Shown in pieces: positions 58,870 through 64,000 of a DNA stretch of 64,000 nucleotides (positions are counted from its first letter, which is position 1; each line of letters opens with the position of its first letter). The DNA is from JBBDIK01 sp964640385. GTDB taxonomy: Bacteria; Actinomycetota; UBA4738; JBBDHU01. The DNA is taken from assembly GCA_964640385.1 (NCBI GenBank), contig CAZXFL010000002.1, forward strand, positions 121,569-185,568, read 5' to 3'. The notes below the pieces were generated by a model. That model worked only from the letters and a program-made list of their open reading frames with translations, was not told the origin of the DNA and did not search any database. Position numbers and translations under genes: made by a program.

Positions 58870-60161
58870 CCAAGACCTATCTCGAGCTCAACGTCAAGAA
58901 GCACGAACACGCGCTGCACGACGGTTACCACCGATGGCCCGAGATGGGCTTCGAGCCGCCGGCGATGGGCGACAAGCGCTGGCCGGCGGACCTGATCCTG
59001 TCGGTGTGGACGCAGGCTGAGACCGGCGCACCACCGACCGACGGCAGCGAGTACCGCGTCGGCGAGTCCGGAGGCGGGTTCGACCTGCTGGAGTTCAAGA
59101 CGCTGCCGGGTGGCTCGCAGCTCGCGCCGGACGCGCCGGTCGACCTGTCGATCCCGCTCAACCGTCGCGGCGTGGGCCGCGAGATCGAGATCCCGATCCC
59201 CTGGTACGGCGCCGGCATGTCGTTCGGCTCGATCAGTGAACGCCTGATGGTGGCGCGCGCGGCGGTGGCCAAGAAGTGGAACACGTTCACGTCCTCCGGC
59301 GAGGGCGGCTATCCGATGGGGCTCTATCCGCTGCGCGATTCGGTCATCACCCAGATCGCGACGGGGATGTTCGGCGTCCGCGAGGAGACGATCCAGTGGG
59401 CGCCGATGGTGGAGTTCAAGTATGCGCAGGGCGCGAAACCGGGGCTCGGCGGGCACCTGCTGGGCGACAAGGCGACGGTTGCGGTCGCGGAGATGCGCGA
59501 AGCCGTCCCGTGGGTGTCGCTGTTCTCGCCGTTCCCGTTCCATTCGGTGTACTCGGTGGAGGACCACAAGAAGCACATCGACTGGGCCAAGCAGGTCAAC
59601 CCGGAGGCGCTCGTCAGCGTGAAGGTCTCGACGCCGACCGACGTCGACATGGTGGCCGTCGGCAGCTACTACGCCGGCGCGAACGTGATCCACATCGACG
59701 GGTCCTACGGTGGGACCGGTGCCGCGCCCGAGATCGCGAAGAAGAACATCGCGATGCCGGTCGAGTTGGCGCTGCCGAAGGTGCACAAGTTCCTCACGGA
59801 GGAGGGGATCCGCGACGAGATCGTCGTGATGGCCTCCGGCGGCGTGCGGACGGCCGACGACGTGGCGAAGTCGATCGCGCTGGGCGCGGACGGGTGCGTC
59901 CTCGGTACCACGGAGCTGATCGCGCTCGGGTGCACGCGGTGCTCCAACTGCGAACGCGGGCGCGGATGTCCGTTCGGCCTGACCACGACCGACCCGGAGC
60001 TGTCGCTGCTCGTCGACCACGACTGGGCCGTCGAGCGGCTGGACAACCTCTACACCTCCTACAAGGTGCAGCTCGAGCAGATCCTGCGCGGGCTCGGGCT
60101 TGCCTCGATCCGCGACCTGCGCGGCCGCACCGACCTGCTGCGCTACACGAGGGAGGCCTGA
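58866..60161 (+). CDS. Glutamate synthase FMN-binding domain protein
   Basis: This 431-residue protein is the central FMN-binding synthase domain of glutamate synthase (GltB PF01645-like): YGAGMSFGSISERLMVARAAVAKKWN, EGGYPMGLYPLRD, GAKPGLGGHLLGDKA, DGSYGGTGAAPEIAKK, ASGGVRTADDVAKSIALGAD and the iron-sulfur ligands CTRCSNCERGRGCPFG. Here ammonia adds to a 2-oxo acid or imine. Split versions of this domain occur as MgsC (N-methylglutamate synthase) and GlxD, and in archaeal glutamate synthases. It is coupled to its neighbours by overlapping stop and start codons on both sides. Confidence 0.92.
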   Translation: MTKTYLELNVKKHEHALHDGYHRWPEMGFEPPAMGDKRWPADLILSVWTQAETGAPPTDGSEYRVGESGGGFDLLEFKTLPGGSQLAPDAPVDLSIPLNRRGVGREIEIPIPWYGAGMSFGSISERLMVARAAVAKKWNTFTSSGEGGYPMGLYPLRDSVITQIATGMFGVREETIQWAPMVEFKYAQGAKPGLGGHLLGDKATVAVAEMREAVPWVSLFSPFPFHSVYSVEDHKKHIDWAKQVNPEALVSVKVSTPTDVDMVAVGSYYAGANVIHIDGSYGGTGAAPEIAKKNIAMPVELALPKVHKFLTEEGIRDEIVVMASGGVRTADDVAKSIALGADGCVLGTTELIALGCTRCSNCERGRGCPFGLTTTDPELSLLVDHDWAVERLDNLYTSYKVQLEQILRGLGLASIRDLRGRTDLLRYTREA

Positions 60162-62761
60162 TGGACCGTGGCCGCCTGAGCGAGCTGCTGGTCGAAGCCG
60201 AACGACGCGCGGCGGCCGGACGGGGTCCGCTGCCGGAGGCCGGCCGGACCGAGGCGGCCGAGGGCGGGTGCGGCGTCGTCGGCGCGGCGTCGAGCGTTCG
60301 CGTCTCCGGGAGCGTGTTCCTGCGGTCGCTGGAGCAGATGGCGAACCGGGGCAACGGCAAGGGCGGTGGCGTGGCCGTCAGCGGACTGGATCCTGCGTTC
60401 CTCGGCGTGACGCCGAAGGTGCTCTCCTCGCACCACCTGCTCGCGGTCGCGTACCTGGACACGGCCGTCCAGGCGACCGTCGAGCGCGAGTACGTCGAGC
60501 CGATCTTCGAGGTCGCACATACCTTCGATGTGAAGGCGATGGCCGGAGATATCCAGGGCGTCCGTCCTCCGGATGTCCGCTGCTACTTCGTTCGGGTGCG
60601 TCCCGACGCCCGAGACGCGTTCGCGCGTACGCACGGTCTCGAGGGTGCGGATGCCGCCGCGGTCGAGGACGAGATGGTGTACCTCAACTCCTACGAGTTG
60701 AACACCGCGTACTACGCGTCCACCGGCGCGAAGAGGGCATTCGTGCTCTCGCACGGCAAGGACCTTCTGGTGCTCAAGCTCGTCGGCTACGGCGATGACG
60801 TGATCCGTCACTACCAGTTGCAGGACCTGCGCGCGAACGTGTGGATCGGCCATCACCGCTACCCGACGAAGGGCACGGTCTGGCACCCGGGCGGCGCGCA
60901 CCCGTTCAGCGGGATGCACGAGGCGCTGGTGCACAACGGCGACTTCGCGAATTACGCGTCGGTCTGCAGCTACCTCGAGCAGTCGAACCGGCATCCCCTG
61001 TTCCTTACCGACACCGAAGTGGCGGTGCTGGTCTTCGATCTGCTGCACCGGGTGTACGACTACCCGATCGAGTACGTCATCGAGGCGCTGGCACCGACGA
61101 CCGAGCGCGACTTCGCGCTGCTGCCGGCGGACAAGCAGCGGATCTACCGTCTGCTGCAGGAGACGCACATCCACGGCTCGCCCGACGGGCCGTGGTTCTT
61201 CCTGATCGCCCAGTCGCTTGCAGACGAACGCCGGCTCATCGGCATCACCGACACGTCGATGCTCCGACCGCAGGTCTTCGCGATGCAGCAAGGTCAGGTC
61301 GGCATCGGGGTCGCGGCGTCCGAGAAGCAGGCGATCGACGCGATGCTGGACTCGCTCTCGGCAGAGGACCCCCGCTTCTGGACCCGCGCCGACCGGTACT
61401 GGAACGCGCGCGGGGGCTCGCACACCGACGGCGGCGCGTTCATCTTCTCCGTGCACGGCGTCGAGAACGGGGCCGCGCCGACCCTCGTCTGCACCGACAA
61501 GTTCCGTCGGGTGCTCGACGTCGATCGTTCGAAGCTCCCGCCCGGGGACGAGCCGGACGATGCGCATCGCAGTGAGGCGGAAGGCTTGGCGGCCCGTGAC
61601 TGCGGCGTCGGCGAGCTGTTCGCGGACGTCCGCGGGCGGATACCCGATTGGGGTTTCGGAGACGTGCGGGCCTTCCTCGACGCGCTGGTGGCGGGGGCGA
61701 CGACCGACGGCGCTCGCGACCGGGCGTTCGAGGTGCTCGCCTTGCTGCTCGACCGGCGCATCCGGACCGGGCCCAAGAAGCCAAGCGTGATCTGGTCGAT
61801 GACCGAGGATGCCGTCAAGGCGTTGGCGGCGAGGGTGAGGACGACGCCGTCGGATCGGTACGTCTGGGCGTCCGCGGCCGCGCCGGCCACGGGGCAGATC
61901 GATGCGCAGACCGTCGTCGTGTTCGATGCCACGGGATCGGATCCGGAGGGGCCGCGTTCGCTCGCGCGGCACCTGGTCGAGCTGGTGGAACGCGGCGCCC
62001 GGCGGCTCGTGGTGACCGGACTCCGCGGGCAGCGGTTCATCGGGAGCGGGTTCGGGATCGATACCGATGAGGTTCGCCTGGACCTATTCGGTTCGTCGGG
62101 CGACTACCTGGCGTCGGGGATCGACGGCATCCAGATCCATGTGCACGGGAACGCGCAGGACCAGCTCGCGCAGATCATGAAGGCGGGCACGCTCGTCGTG
62201 CACGGGGACGTCGGGCAGACGTTCGGATACGCGATGAAGGGCGGCGACGTCTACATCCTCGGGAGCGCCGCGGGCCGTCCGCTGATCAACGCGGTCGGAC
62301 GGCCGCACGTCGTCATCAACGGGACGGCGCTCGACTACCTCGCGGAGTCGTTCATGGCGGGCGATCCGCTCACCGACGGCGGGTTCGCGATCGTGAACGG
62401 CGTGACGTTCAACGAGGACGGCACGCTCATCGAGATGGACACGCCGTATCCGGGCGGGAACCTGTTCTCGCTCGCGTCGGGCGGTGCGCTCTACGTGCGC
62501 GATCCGCGCGGCCTGCTCGGCGTGGATCAACTGAACGCCGGGGAGTTCGCGCCGCTCGCGGCGGCGGACTGGGACCTGATCCGTCCGTATCTTGAGGAGA
62601 ACGAGCGCCACTTCGATATCACGGTGCAGCGGCTGCTGACCGTGGACGGCGCGGTTCGCGAACCGGGCGAGGTGTACCGCAAGATCCGGCCGGCTGCGCA
62701 CCACGCGCTCACGCCGGAAGAGGCGTGGGTCCACAACGCGGACCAGAACGCCGGCCAGTAG
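60161..62761 (+). CDS. Glutamine amidotransferase fused to GXGXG domain (GltB N- plus C-terminal parts)
   Basis: This 866-residue protein joins an N-terminal class II glutaminase domain (GGCGVVGAASSV with C37 as the likely N-terminal nucleophile after removal of 36 residues; WIGHHRYPTKGTVWHPGGAHPFS; HNGDFANY) to a C-terminal GXGXG beta-helix domain of glutamate synthase (GTLVVHGDVGQTFGYAMKGGDVYILGSAAGRPLINAVGRPHVVINGTALDYL). In GltB these two domains flank the FMN domain; here they are fused without it, and the FMN domain is the previous gene. The gene starts at the ATG that overlaps the previous stop (TGATG). The two genes together give a complete but split and reordered synthase. Confidence 0.92.
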   Translation: MDRGRLSELLVEAERRAAAGRGPLPEAGRTEAAEGGCGVVGAASSVRVSGSVFLRSLEQMANRGNGKGGGVAVSGLDPAFLGVTPKVLSSHHLLAVAYLDTAVQATVEREYVEPIFEVAHTFDVKAMAGDIQGVRPPDVRCYFVRVRPDARDAFARTHGLEGADAAAVEDEMVYLNSYELNTAYYASTGAKRAFVLSHGKDLLVLKLVGYGDDVIRHYQLQDLRANVWIGHHRYPTKGTVWHPGGAHPFSGMHEALVHNGDFANYASVCSYLEQSNRHPLFLTDTEVAVLVFDLLHRVYDYPIEYVIEALAPTTERDFALLPADKQRIYRLLQETHIHGSPDGPWFFLIAQSLADERRLIGITDTSMLRPQVFAMQQGQVGIGVAASEKQAIDAMLDSLSAEDPRFWTRADRYWNARGGSHTDGGAFIFSVHGVENGAAPTLVCTDKFRRVLDVDRSKLPPGDEPDDAHRSEAEGLAARDCGVGELFADVRGRIPDWGFGDVRAFLDALVAGATTDGARDRAFEVLALLLDRRIRTGPKKPSVIWSMTEDAVKALAARVRTTPSDRYVWASAAAPATGQIDAQTVVVFDATGSDPEGPRSLARHLVELVERGARRLVVTGLRGQRFIGSGFGIDTDEVRLDLFGSSGDYLASGIDGIQIHVHGNAQDQLAQIMKAGTLVVHGDVGQTFGYAMKGGDVYILGSAAGRPLINAVGRPHVVINGTALDYLAESFMAGDPLTDGGFAIVNGVTFNEDGTLIEMDTPYPGGNLFSLASGGALYVRDPRGLLGVDQLNAGEFAPLAAADWDLIRPYLEENERHFDITVQRLLTVDGAVREPGEVYRKIRPAAHHALTPEEAWVHNADQNAGQ

Positions 62762-62818
62762 GAGCCGGTTCCCAGAACGCCAAATGTCAGTGGGGGTCGC
62801 TAGCGTGCGGCGCTTGGT

Positions 62819-62887
62819 GCCCCCGCCGCCGGATGCGGCCTTGGAACTCAGAATCCTAGGGTGGGGGTTCAACTCCCCTCGGGGGCA
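62819..62887 (+). other. Degenerate tRNA-like cloverleaf
   Basis: GCCCCCG pairs with CGGGGGC as a 7-bp acceptor-like stem, with three more pairs outside it. GCCG/CGGC forms a short D-like arm with a four-base loop. TTGGA and TCCTA form an anticodon-like arm with one mismatch and an 8-base loop. GGGGG-TTCAACT-CCCCT is a good T-arm. It lacks the D-loop GG, and CCC takes the place of CCA, so it is not a working tRNA. It may be a tRNA remnant or a structured regulatory RNA. Confidence 0.35.
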
Positions 62888-62935
62888 CCCTTTCCCGTGT
62901 CAGCGGACTATGCGATAATCTGGTTCTGAGTTCCA
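62842..62935. repeat. 12-bp inverted repeat overlapping the tRNA-like structure
   Basis: TGGAACTCAGAA (62842-62853) and TTCTGAGTTCCA (62924-62935) are perfectly complementary. The left arm is also the anticodon-like arm, so the two folds exclude each other. A further 8-bp pair, TCCTAGGG (62854-62861) with CCCTAGGA (62956-62963), crosses the first. Confidence 0.55.
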
Positions 62936-62970
62936 GGGCCGATGCATCTGACGGACCCTAGGAGATCTTG

Positions 62971-62994
62971 AAGGCGGGGCGAGAGCCCCGCCTT
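62971..62994 (+). terminator. Strong hairpin before the HAD gene
   Basis: AAGGCGGGGC and GCCCCGCCTT form a perfect 10-bp stem with a GAGA loop, followed by a TCTTTCT stretch. It lies 28 bases before the HAD start and may end transcription from the synthase operon or act as an attenuator for the HAD gene. Confidence 0.65.
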
Positions 62995-63022
62995 CGGTCT
63001 TTCTCCGGAAGGTGAGTGACGG

Positions 63023-63724
63023 GTGGACGTGAAGGCGCTGCTGTTCGATTTCGACGGGCTCATCGTCGATACCGAGACCCCGGAGTACACGGTCTGGCGT
63101 GAGGCGTACGAAGCGCACGGACACGAACTGACCGTCGACGTGTGGGCGGCGGGCATCGGAACCCTTGACGGGTTCGATCCGGTCGCCGAGCTGCAGCGCC
63201 TGACCGACGGCCACATCCACGACGAGATCCTCGAGCGCATGATCGCGCGTTCGGGTGCGCTGCTCGACATCGAGGGGCTGCGGCCGGGGATCGCCGAGCT
63301 GTGCGCGGAGGCGGACGCGACCGGCATCCCGCGAGCGATCGTCTCCAGCAGCGATCAGGAGTGGATCGGCGAGAACCTCGGCCGCCTCGGCGCAGCGGAC
63401 GGCTGGGCGGCGATCATCTGCGCCGAGGGCAACGCCGATCGCGCCAAGCCCCGGCCGACGATGTACCTGGAGGTGCTCGAGGTCCTTGGCGTCCCGGCCG
63501 ATGATGCATTGGCCTTAGAGGACTCGCCGAACGGCATCGCGGCCGCCCAGGCGGCCGGCATCCGCTGCATCGCCGTCCCGAACCCGGTGACGCGAGCTCT
63601 CGACCTCAGCGCCGCCAACGTCGTCCTTGGTTCGCTCTCCGGCGTTGCGCTCGGGACGCTGAAGGGCCTCGCGGCCACCCTTGATAGGACACAGGCCTCG
63701 GCGGCGGTAACGCTTCGGGATTGA
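63023..63724 (+). CDS. HAD-IA phosphatase / phosphoglucomutase-like
   Basis: This 233-residue protein opens with LLFDFDGLIVDTETP, the HAD nucleophile motif of the beta-phosphoglucomutase/DOG phosphatase branch. AIVSSSDQEW is motif II and KPRPTMYLEVLEVLG contains the motif III lysine. LEDSPNGIAAAQAAGI carries the motif IV acidic residues. It removes phosphate from or isomerises a sugar phosphate; substrate unknown. The GTG at 63023 is preceded by GGAAGGTG and gives the family start. A strong hairpin lies upstream, so its expression may be attenuated. Confidence 0.92.
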   Translation: MDVKALLFDFDGLIVDTETPEYTVWREAYEAHGHELTVDVWAAGIGTLDGFDPVAELQRLTDGHIHDEILERMIARSGALLDIEGLRPGIAELCAEADATGIPRAIVSSSDQEWIGENLGRLGAADGWAAIICAEGNADRAKPRPTMYLEVLEVLGVPADDALALEDSPNGIAAAQAAGIRCIAVPNPVTRALDLSAANVVLGSLSGVALGTLKGLAATLDRTQASAAVTLRD

Positions 63725-63826
63725 CCTGGGCCCGGGCAGGACGCCAAGACCGTGGCGCTTCAGGATCCTGGTCCGCCTTTCTTGAGTGACCTGCTCTCCA
63801 TCCCCGCGTTGACACCGATGTATTCG

Positions 63827-63955
63827 GTGATCGGTGGCTACATCGGTCGCTGCCAAGACCGGCCTCATTCAGGGCTCGCGTACCGCACCCCCCGCGAGGG
63901 TTGCGCGGACCTGGCAGGAGGGGCGGAGTGTCCAAAGTCAGGCGGTCTGAGGTGA
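63827..63955 (+). mobile_element. IS3-type transposase C-terminal remnant with terminal repeat
   Basis: A short open stretch encodes VIGGYIGRCQDRPHSGLAYRTPREG, which resembles the C-terminal end of IS3-family transposases (YxxxRPHSxLGYRTPxE). The matching upstream DDE domain is absent; only an unrelated short stretch back to 63752 is open. TGTCCAAAGTCAGGCGGTCT beginning at 63929 resembles the right terminal inverted repeat of such elements. The remnant is about 130 bases and cannot move. The rest of the stretch to 64000 shows no gene. Confidence 0.4.
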
Positions 63956-64000
63956 CAACGTTGGAGGGGAGCAGGTCAGTCACGTTTTCGGGGTCGCACC

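Noticed and set aside
59276..60160. Extension of the glutaminase-GXGXG gene upstream
   Set aside because: It overlaps the FMN-domain gene in another frame; the ATG at 60161 overlaps the previous stop and gives the normal glutaminase start.
62858..62864. AGGGTGG as a T-box core
   Set aside because: The flanking bases do not continue the T-box consensus and the downstream gene is a phosphatase, not a tRNA-synthetase or amino-acid gene.
62819..62887. A working tRNA gene
   Set aside because: The D-loop lacks GG, the anticodon loop has 8 bases, the anticodon stem has a mismatch and CCC replaces CCA; kept only as a tRNA-like structure.
1..64000. CRISPR array, rRNA, complete prophage or biosynthetic gene cluster
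   Set aside because: No regularly spaced repeats, rRNA sequence, phage structural genes or NRPS/PKS modules were seen.

Overview
The window is GC-rich (roughly two thirds G+C), densely coded bacterial DNA. The combination of an LppX-like lipoprotein, a DUF5679 zinc ribbon, an F420-type luciferase-like oxidoreductase, a full set of central menaquinone genes, a MoaB/Mog-XdhC fusion and many leaderless promoters (TANNNT a few bases before the start codon) points to a member of the Actinomycetota or a close relative, probably an uncultured lineage. A run of exactly 100 N at 9354-9453 shows that this is a scaffold from a draft assembly. Three genes are broken by what look like single-base deletions, so either assembly polishing is incomplete or the genes are decaying.

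Layout. 1-8.3 kb: a truncated HAD phosphatase, an Rrf2 regulator with a clear promoter/operator, a zinc ribbon, a NodU-type carbamoyltransferase, acetyl-CoA synthetase, a broken cyclic-nucleotide-binding gene, a PPOX flavoprotein-like gene and a frame-broken S9 peptidase. 8.4-17.5 kb: a lipoprotein with an EMPG repeat that collapses into the assembly gap, groEL behind a CIRCE element, a larE/NIL/receiver cassette, an NlpC/P60 hydrolase, zinc-ribbon proteins (one fused to YjbQ), an orphan GroES and a PrmC-like methyltransferase. 17.5-21.7 kb: molybdenum cofactor genes (moaA, DUF6457, a MoaB/Mog-XdhC fusion) and a membrane-anchored sulfatase.

21.7-33.5 kb: the most striking block, seven tandem paralogues of the PF04185 phosphoesterase (phospholipase C / acid phosphatase) family. 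All are on the minus strand, all are exported (three as lipoproteins), and each has its own -10 box 6-12 bases before its start codon. A lysine 2,3-aminomutase gene lies upstream. 33.6-43.2 kb: methyltransferases, transketolase, a blue-copper lipoprotein, an F420-type oxidoreductase abutting a TetR regulator, an alanine-glyoxylate-type aminotransferase, and two tandem polysaccharide deacetylases with a beta-grasp N-terminus.

43.2-50.3 kb: menaquinone biosynthesis. menE with a MerR regulator runs divergently from menB-menA-menD, and menF converges on menD; an 18-bp palindrome sits between menE and menB. 50.4-62.8 kb: a CocE-type hydrolase, a folate-binding GcvT-like protein, two adjacent PYROXD2-like FAD oxidoreductases and a three-gene glutamate-synthase-like set (ferredoxin-like/FMN-like protein, FMN synthase domain, and a glutaminase-GXGXG fusion). 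This resembles the domain set of N-methylglutamate synthase and Glx systems plus a methyl-transfer protein; similar TGACC-N3-GGTCA palindromes lie before two of its transcription units. 62.8-64.0 kb: a structured non-coding stretch with a degenerate tRNA-like fold and competing helices, a terminator hairpin, a HAD phosphatase and an IS3-type transposase remnant.
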